This document shows positions 9,536 to 18,326 of a stretch of DNA of 64,000 nucleotides, piece by piece. The stretch's first letter is position 1. Each line of letters starts with the position of its first letter. The translations under genes were made by a program, and so were the position numbers. The notes under the pieces are model-generated. The model was not told the DNA's origin and searched no databases. It was given only the letters and a program-made list of their open reading frames with translations. This stretch comes from Streptomyces thermolilacinus SPC6. GTDB taxonomy: Bacteria; Actinomycetota; Actinomycetes; Streptomycetales; Streptomycetaceae. The stretch is taken from assembly GCF_000478605.2 (NCBI RefSeq), contig NZ_ASHX02000001.1, forward strand, positions 1,054,001-1,118,000, given 5' to 3'.

Positions 9536-10834
9536 CTACGCGCGTCCCGCGTCCTTCTGGGTGCGGCGGGAGACCGAGTCGATGACGACGGCGGCGAGGA
9601 GGACCGCGCCGGTGATCATGTACTGGATCTCGCTGGCCATGCCGAGCATGTTCAGGCCCTGCTGGATCGACTGGATGACGATCATGCCCAGGAGGGCGGA
9701 CCAGACCTTGCCGCGGCCGCCGAAGAGGCTGGTGCCGCCGATGACGGCCGCCGCGATGACGAGCATCAGGGTGTTGCCGCCGCCGAGGCTCTTGGTGGCG
9801 CCGCCGGAGAGGCTGGCGACGAAGAGGCCGCCGAACGCGGCGAGCAGACCGGAGAGGCCGAACACGGTGATGCGGATGCGGTCCACGTTGATGCCCGCGC
9901 GGCGGGCGGCCTCGGCGCTGCCGCCGACGGCGAACACCTTGCGGCCGAAGCTGGTGCGGCGGGCGACGAAGTCGGCGACGACCAGGACGGCGAGGAACAG
10001 CACCAGGGCGAGCGGCAGGCCGCGTGCGCCCGCGGGCTCGTTCAGGATGTACGCGACGGCGAAGCAGAGGACCGCGACGGCGCCGGTGCGCAGCAGGATC
10101 TCGCTGGTCGGGCGGTGCGGCAGGGCCGCGGCGCGGCGGCGCCTGACGTCCAGCAGCAGCGAGCCCGCGTAGACGAGGACGGCGACGAGGGCGAGGCCGT
10201 AGGCGGCGGCCTTGTCCTCGAAGTAGTAACCGGTGAGGTTTTCGACGACGCTCCCGGTCGGCGTGTTGATGGAGCCTTCCTTGCCCATCAGCCAGATCTG
10301 GAGGCCGCTCCAGCCGAGGAACCCGGCGAGGGTCACGACGAAGGCGGGCACGCCGACCTTCGCGAAGAAGAAGCCGTGCAGCAGGCCGAGGGAGAGGCCG
10401 ACGAGAACGGCGACGAGGACGGCGAGCCAGTCGTTGAGGCCGTTGCTCACGCTGAGTACGGCCCACACGGCCGCGCCGACACCGGCTATGGAGCCGACCG
10501 ACAGGTCGATCTCGCCCAGGATGAGGACGAAGACGATGCCGACGGCCATGATGCCGAGGCCGGAGCTGTAGACCGCGATGTTCGCGACGGAGCTGGCCGA
10601 CAGGAAGTTGGCGTTCTGCGACTGGAAGACGATCGCGATGACGATCAGGCCGATGAGGACCGGCAGGGAGCCCAGCTCGCCGCCGCGCACCTTGCGGGTG
10701 AACTCGGTCCAGTAGCCCTTGAGGCCCTCCTCGCGGACGAGGAGGCGCGGGTCCACGGCGGGGACGGGCGCGGCGGACTGCTCGGCGCCGTCCGTGGCAC
10801 CGGCGCCCTGCGGGGTCTTGGTGAGGTCGCTCAC
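9536..10834 (-). CDS. xylH: Sugar ABC transporter permease, xylose/ribose type
   Basis: Membrane subunit of a carbohydrate uptake type 2 ABC transporter, about 432 residues with 10 or more hydrophobic segments. Diagnostic stretches are [18 protein letters not shown] and the late [20 protein letters not shown] and [26 protein letters not shown] motifs found in RbsC/XylH permeases. The start is GTG 10834, which overlaps the ATPase stop (GTGA); the longer frame to 11425 is a shadow of the ATPase gene. XylH proteins are longer than RbsC, in keeping with this length. Xylose is the best guess from synteny with the S. coelicolor xylFGH locus; the sequence alone says CUT2 sugar permease. Confidence 0.88.
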   Translation of the reverse strand: MSDLTKTPQGAGATDGAEQSAAPVPAVDPRLLVREEGLKGYWTEFTRKVRGGELGSLPVLIGLIVIAIVFQSQNANFLSASSVANIAVYSSGLGIMAVGIVFVLILGEIDLSVGSIAGVGAAVWAVLSVSNGLNDWLAVLVAVLVGLSLGLLHGFFFAKVGVPAFVVTLAGFLGWSGLQIWLMGKEGSINTPTGSVVENLTGYYFEDKAAAYGLALVAVLVYAGSLLLDVRRRRAAALPHRPTSEILLRTGAVAVLCFAVAYILNEPAGARGLPLALVLFLAVLVVADFVARRTSFGRKVFAVGGSAEAARRAGINVDRIRITVFGLSGLLAAFGGLFVASLSGGATKSLGGGNTLMLVIAAAVIGGTSLFGGRGKVWSALLGMIVIQSIQQGLNMLGMASEIQYMITGAVLLAAVVIDSVSRRTQKDAGRA

Positions 10835-11616
10835 TTCGCGTCCTCCTTCGAGGCCGTGCGGGCCTGGCGGCGCGTGACGGCGTTGTCCGTGGCGCCGGTG
10901 ATCGCGGCGATGATCTCTTCGTGGGAGGTGTCCTTGACGTCGAAGACACCGTTGTTGCGGCCGAGGCGCAGGATGGCGGCGCGGTCGGCGACGGCCCGTA
11001 CGTCGGCCATGTTGTGGGTGATGAGGATGACGCCGTGGCCGTTCTCGCGGAGCCGCTCGACGAGGTCGAGCACCTGTGCGGTCTGCTCGACGCCGAGGGC
11101 GGCGGTCGGCTCGTCCAGGATGACGATCTTCGGGTCGCCGATCAGGGCGCGGGCGATGGCCACGACCTGGCGCTGGCCGCCGGAGAGCGAGGCGACCGGG
11201 ATGCGGACGCTCGGGATGCGGATGGAGAGGGTGTCGAGGAGTTCCTTGGCGCGCTTCTCCATCGCGATCTCGTCCAGGACGGAGGCGCGGCGCAGTTCGG
11301 TGCCGAGGAAGAGGTTGGCGACCACGTCGAGGTTGTCGCAGAGCGCGAGGTCCTGGTAGACGGTCGCGATGCCGAGTTCCTGGGCGTCGTTGGGCCGGGT
11401 GACGCGGACCGGGCGGCCCTGCCACTCGATGGTGCCCTCGTCGATCGGGTGGACGCCCGAGATCGTCTTGACGAGGGTGGACTTGCCGGCGCCGTTGTCG
11501 CCGAGGAGGGCGACGACCTCACCGGCGTGGATCTCCAGGTCTACGTCGGTGAGCGCCTGGACGGCGCCGAACCGCTTGGAGACTCCGCGCAACGCCAGCA
11601 CGGGCGTAGCGGACAC
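10831..11616 (-). CDS. xylG: Sugar ABC transporter ATP-binding protein
   Basis: Single-domain ABC ATPase of about 261 residues that powers the adjacent permease. It shows Walker A (LLGDNGAGKSTLVK), the ABC signature VASLSGGQRQVVAIARAL and Walker B (IVILDEPTAALG) followed by the H-loop LITHNM. CUT2 ATPases usually have two nucleotide-binding halves; this one has a single half, as XylG of Streptomyces does. GTG 11616 is chosen because AAGGAG lies 9 bases upstream; two in-frame starts at 11634 and 11625 would put the ribosome site inside or against the start codon. Confidence 0.9.
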   Translation of the reverse strand: MSATPVLALRGVSKRFGAVQALTDVDLEIHAGEVVALLGDNGAGKSTLVKTISGVHPIDEGTIEWQGRPVRVTRPNDAQELGIATVYQDLALCDNLDVVANLFLGTELRRASVLDEIAMEKRAKELLDTLSIRIPSVRIPVASLSGGQRQVVAIARALIGDPKIVILDEPTAALGVEQTAQVLDLVERLRENGHGVILITHNMADVRAVADRAAILRLGRNNGVFDVKDTSHEEIIAAITGATDNAVTRRQARTASKEDAK

Positions 11617-11743
11617 GTGAATCATCTCCTTCACCCGCGCTCGGCGGGGATGGTGGTACGTGGAGCACAGGGGAGCGAGGGGAGTCCGGCGCCCGCCCGC
11701 CGCTGCGGGGCGTTGGGAGCGGGCGGGCGCGGGACCGGCTGCT

Positions 11744-11849
11744 GGGGCCCGGAGCGCGGGGGCCTGGCCGGGGGCCCGGGTCGAACGGGCCTCACTGGGG
11801 GCCCGGAGTGCGGGGCCTCACCGGGGCCCGGAGTGCCGGGCCTCGCGCG
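11744..11849. repeat. Four imperfect 25-27 bp GC-rich tandem repeats between xylF and xylG
   Basis: Units begin at 11744, 11771, 11798 and 11823, each opening with GGGGCCCGG and closing with a GGGCCTC-like half. Each unit can fold on itself through its GGGCCC core. They fill much of the 256-bp space between the end of xylF and the start of xylG, where an RNA hairpin array could stabilise the upstream message or lower downstream expression. Confidence 0.75.
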
Positions 11850-11872
11850 CGGTGGGGAGTGCGGGGGCCGGC

Positions 11873-12967
11873 TTACTTGATGCCGGCCGCGTCGCACGCG
11901 GCCTTGTACTCGGGCGTGCAGAGGTCGGCGGCCGTGTAGACCTTGTCGGCGATAATCGTGGAGGCGATGTTGTCCTTGGTCACGATCTGCGCGTCGTACA
12001 GCTTGGCCGGGATGTCCTTGAACTCACCGGTGAGGCTGGTGACCTTGGTCGGCGTGAGGTCGTCGAACTTCTCGCCCTTGAGGAGCGCCACGGCGATCTC
12101 GGCGGTCGTCTCGGCCTCGGGCTTGATCTGCTTGTAGATCGTGAAGGCCTGCTCGCCCTTCAGGATGCGCTGGAGACCGGCGAGCTCGGCGTCCTGGCCG
12201 CCGACGGGGACCTTGATGCCCTGCTTGTTGAGGGCGGTGATGATGCCGCCGGCCATGCCGTCGTTGGCGGAGTAGACGCCCTGGAAGCCGCCCTTGCCGA
12301 GGGAGTCGATGGCGGCGCCCATCTTCTTGTTCGCCTCGTCCGGGGACCAGTCCGGGATGTCCTGCTCGTAGACGATCCTGCCGACCTGCTGGTCGAGGAC
12401 GCTGTGGGCGCCCTTCTTGAAGAGCGGGGCGTTCGGGTCGGTCGGCGAGCCGTTGATCATGACAACGTTGGCGGACTTGGCCCGCGCGCCGAGCGCCTTC
12501 ACGAGCGCCTCGCCCTGGAGGCGGCCGATCTTCTCGTTGTCGTAGCTGACGTACGCGGCGATGGGGCCCTCGGCGAGCCGGTCGTACGCGACGACCTTGA
12601 CGCCCTTCTTCTCGGCCTGCTGGACCCAGGACTTGGTCGCCTTGTAGTCGACCGCGTCGAGGATGATCACCTTGACGCCCTGCGTGACGAGCGCGTCGAA
12701 CTGCTTCTTCTGGGTCTCGGTGTCCTGCGCGGCGTTGTTGTACTTGACCTCGCAGTCGGAGCACAGCTCCTTGATCTTCGCCTCGATGATCGGGCGGTCG
12801 AAGGTCTCGTAGCGGGTGGTCTTGTTCTCCGGCAGGAGCAGGCCGATCGTCTTGCTGTCGCCGCCGGCGGCGGCTTCGCCGTCTCCGGCCTTGCCGCAGG
12901 CGGCGAGGGACAGGGCCATGGACACCGCGGCCGTACCTATGACGACGCGTCGCGTCATTGCGTTCAT
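11873..12967 (-). CDS. xylF: Sugar ABC transporter substrate-binding lipoprotein
   Basis: Periplasmic-binding-protein-like lipoprotein of about 364 residues, exported and anchored outside the membrane. The signal peptide ends in the lipobox ALSLAACGK, with Cys at about residue 24. The mature part has the type I sugar-binding fold with GLLLPENKTTRYETFDRPI near the N-terminus and NDGMAGGIITALNKQG and VPVGGQDAELAGLQRI later, as in xylose-binding XylF. ATG 12967 has GGGAGG 7 bases upstream; the start at 12997 lacks this. It heads the transporter operon and follows the ROK gene. Synteny supports xylose as substrate. Confidence 0.9.
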   Translation of the reverse strand: MNAMTRRVVIGTAAVSMALSLAACGKAGDGEAAAGGDSKTIGLLLPENKTTRYETFDRPIIEAKIKELCSDCEVKYNNAAQDTETQKKQFDALVTQGVKVIILDAVDYKATKSWVQQAEKKGVKVVAYDRLAEGPIAAYVSYDNEKIGRLQGEALVKALGARAKSANVVMINGSPTDPNAPLFKKGAHSVLDQQVGRIVYEQDIPDWSPDEANKKMGAAIDSLGKGGFQGVYSANDGMAGGIITALNKQGIKVPVGGQDAELAGLQRILKGEQAFTIYKQIKPEAETTAEIAVALLKGEKFDDLTPTKVTSLTGEFKDIPAKLYDAQIVTKDNIASTIIADKVYTAADLCTPEYKAACDAAGIK

Positions 12968-13040
12968 TGGGTTGCCTCCCTGACGAGGCCGCGACACTGC
13001 GGCCGAGGTGGACGTGAGTCAACTCGGCCGCAGTGCTGTC

Positions 13041-13053
13041 GTCAAGGAGTAAA
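13041..13053 (-). promoter_or_regulatory. Candidate Rok7B7 operator upstream of xylF
   Basis: Read on the minus strand, the 13-mer TTTACTCCTTGAC fits every position of the degenerate consensus TTKAMKHSTTSAV that I recall being reported for Rok7B7. It lies 74 bp upstream of the xylF start and downstream of the ROK gene. Site and distance are seen; the protein-site match is from memory. Confidence 0.6.
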
Positions 13054-13087
13054 TTCTTAACGAGATGACAACGGTGCCATGCGTTAT

Positions 13088-14299
13088 CTAAATGAACGCA
13101 TGCGTGGTCGCACGGCCGTTGGCCTGCCGCGTGTTGTCGAGCAGGGTCGAATCGCCCATTTCACTCAGTACGAGGGCGAGGGCGCCCAGCACCTCGGCGC
13201 GCCCGCCGAGGGCGCCCGGCGCGACCGCCAGCTGGCGGGCCGCGCTGGGGATCGCGTACCGCGAGACGGAGTCGCGGATGGGCGCGAGGACCAGCTCGCC
13301 CGCCTCCGCGAGGTCGCCGCCGAGGACGACCCGGCTGGGGTTGAGCAGGTTGCAGAGGTTGGCGACGCCGCTGCCGATGTGGCGGCCCACGTCGGCGATG
13401 ACGCGACGGCAGCCGGGGTCGCCCTCGCGGGCGAGCTGGACGACCCGCTCCATGGTCAGGTCTGGGCCGTGCCCGGGCTGGAGGAGCGGCAGCACGTACC
13501 GGGCGGCCGCGAAGGTCTCCAGGCAGCCGCGGTTGCCGCAGCGGCAGACGGGGCCCGACTCGTCGAGCGTGATGTGGCCGATCTCGCCCGCCGTGCCGCC
13601 AGGGCCCCGGTAGATCTGCCCGTCGATGACCAGTCCCGCGCCGACACCGCTGGCGACCTTGATGTACGCCAGGTCGCGCACGCCCCGGCCCGCGCCCCAC
13701 ACCATCTCGCCGAGCGCGCCGAGGTTGGCGTCGTTGTCCACGTACACGGGGACGCCGAGGCGGGCGGACAGCTCCTGGCTGGGGTTGATCCCGCTCCAGC
13801 CCGGCAGGATCGAGGTGGAGCCGAGCGTCCCGGAGGAGACGTCGATGGGGCCGGGGACGCCGAGGCCGACGCCGATGACCTTGTCCGGGCCGATGCCGGT
13901 GGCCTCGATCAGCCGTTTGACCAGCTGCTCAGCCCGGTCGAAGCCCTCGGCGGACGAGGCGTCCACGTCGAGCGGCTCGGACTCCTCGGCGAGCACCTGG
14001 TGGGCGAGGTTGCCGACGGCGACGCGCAGGTGGGTGTGGCCGAAGTCCACGCCGATGACGATCCCGGCGTCGCCGCTGAGCGAGACGCTGCGGGCGCGGC
14101 GGCCCCCGGCGGAGGTCGGGGTCACCTCGACCGTGCCGCTGTCCTTCAGTTCCCGCACGATGTTGGAGACCGTCGCGGCGGACAGCCCGGTGGACCTGGC
14201 GATCTCCGCCTGGGTGAGCGACCCGGCCATTCGGACGGCGCGCACGACCCGCTCGAGGTTGGCGCGATGCAGAGACGTCTGCGACCCCGGAGTCTCCAT
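13088..14299 (-). CDS. rok7B7: ROK-family transcriptional regulator (Rok7B7/XylR type)
   Basis: DNA-binding repressor with a sugar-kinase-like sensor domain, about 403 residues. The N-terminal winged helix-turn-helix spans about residues 20-75 (RMAGSLTQAEIARSTGLSAATVSNIVREL). The ROK domain starts with IVIGVDFGHTHLRVAVG and carries the zinc-binding CRCGNRGCLE motif. Its position beside xylFGH matches Rok7B7 of S. coelicolor, reported to control xylose uptake, carbon catabolite repression and antibiotic production. ATG 14299 gives the conserved METPGSQ N-terminus; an in-frame start at 14332 would add 11 unconserved residues. A glucokinase role is unlikely because of the HTH domain. Confidence 0.88.
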   Translation of the reverse strand: METPGSQTSLHRANLERVVRAVRMAGSLTQAEIARSTGLSAATVSNIVRELKDSGTVEVTPTSAGGRRARSVSLSGDAGIVIGVDFGHTHLRVAVGNLAHQVLAEESEPLDVDASSAEGFDRAEQLVKRLIEATGIGPDKVIGVGLGVPGPIDVSSGTLGSTSILPGWSGINPSQELSARLGVPVYVDNDANLGALGEMVWGAGRGVRDLAYIKVASGVGAGLVIDGQIYRGPGGTAGEIGHITLDESGPVCRCGNRGCLETFAAARYVLPLLQPGHGPDLTMERVVQLAREGDPGCRRVIADVGRHIGSGVANLCNLLNPSRVVLGGDLAEAGELVLAPIRDSVSRYAIPSAARQLAVAPGALGGRAEVLGALALVLSEMGDSTLLDNTRQANGRATTHAFI

Positions 14300-14453
14300 C
14301 GACTCTCTCACTCCTGCCGTTTTCTCCAACATGTGAACTCTAAGCTGAGCGTTTCGCGTTGCTCCCCGTCAAGACCTTGAGCGTCACGAAGCTCCGATGA
14401 GCGGCTAATGTCACAAGAAAGACCTGTTATGCCGGTTTTCGGGCAGCAAGAAA

Positions 14454-14488
14454 CCGCCCGCCGGGGTCGGATGGACCCCGACGGGCGG
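14454..14488. terminator. Two-tier hairpin terminator after ngcG
   Basis: The outer arms 14454-14460 and 14482-14488 and the inner arms 14462-14468 and 14474-14480 form a long interrupted stem 37 bp beyond the ngcG stop on the minus strand. It separates the second sugar transporter operon from the ROK gene. Confidence 0.75.
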
Positions 14489-14524
14489 TTCACGGTTCGT
14501 ACGTACGGACGCTCGCGTCGGCGC

Positions 14525-15463
14525 CTACTTCAGGGCGCCCGCCGTCAGCCCCGCCTGGACCTGCCGCTGGAAGATCGCGTACACGACCAGCACGGGCAGC
14601 ATGGCGATCATCATGCCGGCCATCAGGGCACCCCAGTCGTTCTCGTAGCCCTGCTGGAGCGCGATCATCGCGAGGCCCTGGGTGAGGACGTACTTGTCCT
14701 CCTCCTGGTTCAGCACCATCGGCAACAGGTACTGGTTCCACTGCCCCAGGAAGTTGAAGATCCCGATGCTGATCAGGCCCGGCTTGGCCATCGGCAGCAT
14801 GACCTGGAAGAACGTCCTCGTGTGCGAGGCGCCGTCGATCATCGCGGCCTCCGCCACCGATGTCGGCAGCGTCCGGAAGAACGCCGTCATGAAGAAGACC
14901 GTGAACGGCAGCGAGTACGCGATGTAGACGAGGATCAGCCCGTGGTACGTCGCCAGCAGCGAGCTGCCGGGGAAGTCCCGCATGACGAAGAACAGCGGGA
15001 TGACCAGCATGAACACCGGGAACGACATGCCCGCCACGAACAGGTAGTAGACCAGCCGGTTCCCCGGGAACGTGAAGCGGGCCAGCACGTACGCGGCCAT
15101 GGAGCCGAGCACCATCGTGCCGACCACCGAACCGCCCACGACGATGGCGGTGTTCACGAAGTACCGGCCCATGTTCGCCTCGTTCCAGGCGTTGGACCAG
15201 TTCTCCCAGTGCAGCACGGTCGGCAGGCCCCACGGGTCGGTGAGGATGCCGTTGCTGTCCTTGAAGGCGCTCCACAGCACCCACAGCAGCGGCACGCCGA
15301 CCATCAGCGCCCACAGCACGAGGATGCCGTGCGAGAAGACGTTGAGCACCCCGCCCTCGGCGGAGCGCCCCCGGGCGGGGCGCGGCCCACGGCCCGCGGC
15401 GGCCCCGGAGGACGGCCCGCCGGGCACCGGTGCGTTCACCTTCTGGATCTCGTCGGTGGTCAT
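14525..15463 (-). CDS. ngcG: Carbohydrate ABC transporter permease, MalG/NgcG type
   Basis: Membrane subunit of a carbohydrate uptake type 1 ABC transporter, 312 residues with about six membrane helices. The EAA loop, which contacts the ATPase, is seen as LPTSVAEAAMIDGASHTRTFFQVMLPMAKPG. The ATG at 15463 follows GGGGAGG. It lies 11 bp after ngcF and is the last gene of the operon. No ATPase is encoded here, which is normal for Streptomyces CUT1 systems that share the ATPase MsiK. Order and synteny match NgcEFG of S. coelicolor (SCO6005-6007), whose binding protein takes N,N'-diacetylchitobiose. Confidence 0.85.
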   Translation of the reverse strand: MTTDEIQKVNAPVPGGPSSGAAAGRGPRPARGRSAEGGVLNVFSHGILVLWALMVGVPLLWVLWSAFKDSNGILTDPWGLPTVLHWENWSNAWNEANMGRYFVNTAIVVGGSVVGTMVLGSMAAYVLARFTFPGNRLVYYLFVAGMSFPVFMLVIPLFFVMRDFPGSSLLATYHGLILVYIAYSLPFTVFFMTAFFRTLPTSVAEAAMIDGASHTRTFFQVMLPMAKPGLISIGIFNFLGQWNQYLLPMVLNQEEDKYVLTQGLAMIALQQGYENDWGALMAGMMIAMLPVLVVYAIFQRQVQAGLTAGALK

Positions 15464-15474
15464 GCGCCTCCCCC

Positions 15475-16398
15475 TCAGTACTCGATCCGCTCACGCCGCG
15501 CGAAGCGCAGGGTGAGCACGGCGAAGGCCATCGTGACGGCGAGCATCGCGACGCCCATCGCGGCGGCGTAGCCGAACTGGCTGTCGCGGAACGCCGTCAG
15601 GTACAGCCTGAGCGGCATGACGTCGGTGGCGCCGTCCGGGCCGCCCATGTTCACGGACATGATCTGCACCAGCGCGAAGGCGTCCAGGGCGATGATGCCC
15701 ATGTACACCCACCCCGTCTGGACGGTGTCCCACAGCAGCGGCAGCGTGATCCGGAAGAACGTGTGGAAGCGGCCGGCGCCGTCGAGCAGGGCCGCCTCGT
15801 AGATGTCGCGCGGGATGGACGCCATGGCGGCGGAGAACAGCACGACGTAGAAGCCGACGTGCCCCCACACCATGACCGCGCTGATGCACCACAGCGCGAG
15901 GCTCTTCTCCCCCAGCCAGGCGTTCTGGAGCCCGTCCAGACCGACCGCGCCCAGCAGGGAGTTGAGCATGCCGTCGTCGGGGTCCGGGTTGTAGATGTTG
16001 AACCAGATGACGGCGATGATCGTGATGGAGATGACCTGCGGGAAGAAGAAGACGAACTTGTAGAAGCGCGATCCGGCGACCCCGGTGACCACCTCGTTCT
16101 TCCGCCGCTTGCCGCCCACGTTCAGCATGAAGGCGAAGAACAGGCCCATGCCGAGGGTGACGACGGGCACGAGCGCCAGCATGTAGACGTTGTGCCGCAG
16201 GGCGTTCCAGAAGTCGTCGCTCTCCCAGAGCCGTACGAAGTTGTCGGCGCCGACGAACCGGGCGGCGCCCACCAGACCCGACCAGTCCGTCATCGAGATC
16301 TGGAAGGCCTGTACGAACGGTGAGATGACGAAGACTGCGTAGATGAGCAGCGGCGGGGCCAGGAACCCCACGATGAATCGGTACTTGCCGTGCTGCAT
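15475..16398 (-). CDS. ngcF: Carbohydrate ABC transporter permease, MalF/NgcF type
   Basis: Second membrane subunit, about 307 residues with six predicted helices beginning FIVGFLAPPLLIYAVFVISP. The EAA loop appears as IPRDIYEAALLDGAGRFHTFFRITLPLL. The start is taken as ATG 16398 (MQHGKYRF); the upstream extension to 16476 is proline/arginine-rich and lacks a ribosome site. Pairs with NgcG to form the channel for the sugar delivered by NgcE. The 105-bp gap to the binding-protein gene is larger than the gap to ngcG, so differential expression within the operon is possible. Confidence 0.85.
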   Translation of the reverse strand: MQHGKYRFIVGFLAPPLLIYAVFVISPFVQAFQISMTDWSGLVGAARFVGADNFVRLWESDDFWNALRHNVYMLALVPVVTLGMGLFFAFMLNVGGKRRKNEVVTGVAGSRFYKFVFFFPQVISITIIAVIWFNIYNPDPDDGMLNSLLGAVGLDGLQNAWLGEKSLALWCISAVMVWGHVGFYVVLFSAAMASIPRDIYEAALLDGAGRFHTFFRITLPLLWDTVQTGWVYMGIIALDAFALVQIMSVNMGGPDGATDVMPLRLYLTAFRDSQFGYAAAMGVAMLAVTMAFAVLTLRFARRERIEY

Positions 16399-16503
16399 GG
16401 GGCTCCCGGCCCTTCCCCTCTTCCGACGGTGCCGCGGTGGTCGTACCGGGCGGCAGGTCGTGCCCGGCGGCGGCACGACTCCGCGGCGGTGGTGCCGATC
16501 CGG

Positions 16504-17985
16504 TCAGGCGGTGCGCTTGAACTTGGTGATCGAGCTGTCCTTGGCCACCTTGTCGGCCTCGGCCTGGGTCTTTTTGATCCAGTCGGCGGCCTTCAGCTCA
16601 CCGGTGAGGAGCTGCCCGGTGAGGCCGCCGATCTTCTCGTCGGTGAGGGCGGGGTACCACTCCTGGAGCTGGAGGCTGATGAGGTTGTCCCCGGCCTCCT
16701 TGAACACCTTGCTGGCGGAGGCGAGGCCCGGCGAGAGGGTCATGCCGTCGGTGGCGTCCATGACGCAGGTCAGGGACTTCACCTTGGTCGCGAAGTTCTG
16801 CGCGTGCTTCTTCGACAGCATGATGCGCAGCAGTTCCATGCCTCCGACCGGGTTCCTGCCCTTGGCGGCGACGATGTACGGCTCGCTCGGCTCGGCGCGC
16901 AGGGTGCCGTGCGGCATCTTGTCGCCGCCGCCGTCGAAGAGGGCGCCCACCGCCATGCCGAAGCCCTCGGGGGTGGTCGGCGCGGACTCGTTCTCCACCC
17001 AGGAGCCGTTGGGCAGGAACACCGCCTTGCCCTTGTTCCACGCGGTCTGCGACTGGATGTGGGTGAGGCCCTGACTGCCCGCCAGGAAGTACTTCTTCGC
17101 GGCGAGCTCCTCGTAGTGCTCGACGACCTGCCGGACCGCGTCGTTCGACGTCCAGGCGCCCGGCTCCAGGTTGTCGATGGCGATCCACTTCTCCATGCCG
17201 CCGATCTTCGCGATCTGCGCGAAGAGGTTGAAGTGGACGTAGTACGGATACTTGCCCGCGTACGTCCAGGGCGCGAGGCCCGCCTTCTTGATCTCGCCGC
17301 AGAGCGCGACCATCTCGTCCAGCGTCTTGGGGTACGTCCAGCCCTTGGAGTCGAGCAGCTTCTGCGAGTACCAGGTGCCGTAGATGGTGAAGGCGTAGTA
17401 CAGCACGTCGAAGCGGTCGCCGTGCTTGCCCTTCTCGATGGTGCTCGGGTGGATCGTGTCCCGTACCTTCTTCGCCGGGTCGTCGAGGGACGGGGCGTCG
17501 AGCAGCGCGGCGAGGTCCTGGAGCTGGCCCTGGGTGGACAGCTTGTTCATGTCCAGGTGGTCGGCGCCGGAGTTGTCGATGACGTCCGGCGGGTTGCCGC
17601 CCGCGAAGCGGGGGGTGAGCTTCGGGCCGACCTGCTGGGTGCCGGTGTGCTTCACCTCCGCCTTGTACGTGGCCTTGTAGTCGGCTTCGGCGTCCTTCGC
17701 GTACTGGTCGCCGAGCCCGCCCTTGAAGATGAACGCCTCCAGCGGGGCGCCCTCCTTCACCCCGAGGGGATTCCTGGCGGTCTTCTCACCGGTGGCGGCC
17801 GACGGGTTGTCGCTGGTGCCGCCACCGCCGCCGGTGGCGCAGGCGGAGAGGAAAGCCATCGTGGGGACGGTGACCAGACCGAGGGCGGCGGACCGCTTGA
17901 TCAGATCGCGGCGGCCGGGGCCCGCGTGGCCCCCGGTGGTGCTCTCGGGGGTGGAACCGTCGTTGCGGGCGGAAGTGGATCCCAT
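16504..17985 (-). CDS. ngcE: Sugar-binding lipoprotein of ABC transporter, NgcE-like
   Basis: Extracytoplasmic solute-binding protein of about 493 residues. The N-terminus has a twin-arginine segment (GRRDLIKRSAALGLV) followed by a lipobox LSACATGG, so it is likely a Tat-exported lipoprotein. Family-typical parts include the linker-like GTWYSQKLLDSKGW and ALFDGGGDKMPHGTL. Homologue by synteny of S. coelicolor NgcE (SCO6005), a lower-affinity chitobiose-binding protein. ATG 17985 has GAGGA 7 bases upstream; the alternative 17991 start is a TTG. A DasR-like operator lies about 175 bp upstream, consistent with control by amino sugars. Confidence 0.83.
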   Translation of the reverse strand: MGSTSARNDGSTPESTTGGHAGPGRRDLIKRSAALGLVTVPTMAFLSACATGGGGGTSDNPSAATGEKTARNPLGVKEGAPLEAFIFKGGLGDQYAKDAEADYKATYKAEVKHTGTQQVGPKLTPRFAGGNPPDVIDNSGADHLDMNKLSTQGQLQDLAALLDAPSLDDPAKKVRDTIHPSTIEKGKHGDRFDVLYYAFTIYGTWYSQKLLDSKGWTYPKTLDEMVALCGEIKKAGLAPWTYAGKYPYYVHFNLFAQIAKIGGMEKWIAIDNLEPGAWTSNDAVRQVVEHYEELAAKKYFLAGSQGLTHIQSQTAWNKGKAVFLPNGSWVENESAPTTPEGFGMAVGALFDGGGDKMPHGTLRAEPSEPYIVAAKGRNPVGGMELLRIMLSKKHAQNFATKVKSLTCVMDATDGMTLSPGLASASKVFKEAGDNLISLQLQEWYPALTDEKIGGLTGQLLTGELKAADWIKKTQAEADKVAKDSSITKFKRTA

Positions 17986-18160
17986 GCTCAAGTCCTCGCC
18001 TTCTCCAGGACTCAGGCGGTGTGCCGGTCGCCCGTACTGCTCGCCTCAGGCGAAGGGCCCCGCCACCGCGGTCTGTCGCAGCTAGGGTCTTGCCGGGTGG
18101 TGCAGGGAGTCGCGCTGCCGCGCGGCCGTCCCGACGTGAGCGGCGGCCGTGCGGACGCCG

Positions 18161-18176
18161 ACAGGTATAGTCCACT
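18161..18176. promoter_or_regulatory. DasR-responsive-element-like palindrome upstream of ngcE
   Basis: ACAGGTATAGTCCACT matches 13 of 16 positions of the dre consensus ACTGGTCTAGACCACT. It lies about 175 bp upstream of the ngcE start in a 341-bp non-coding stretch (17986-18326) that otherwise holds only the two divergent promoters. DasR represses chitin and N-acetylglucosamine uptake genes in Streptomyces; binding here is inferred. Confidence 0.55.
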
Positions 18177-18326
18177 TCTGGTCAGCTGGGCAAGATCGGC
18201 AACATCATTCCGCAGGAGTCTTTCCCTAGTTGAGACCTCGCGCGGCCTCCCCCGGGCGTCCCCTCACGCGGCCGCCCGGCGAAATCCGCTGGCCGACGGA
18301 CGTACGGCGGCGGCATCCTGACGCCC

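Noticed and set aside
11744..11849. CRISPR-like array
   Set aside because: Units are contiguous and imperfect with no unique spacers and no cas genes; better explained as tandem hairpin repeats.
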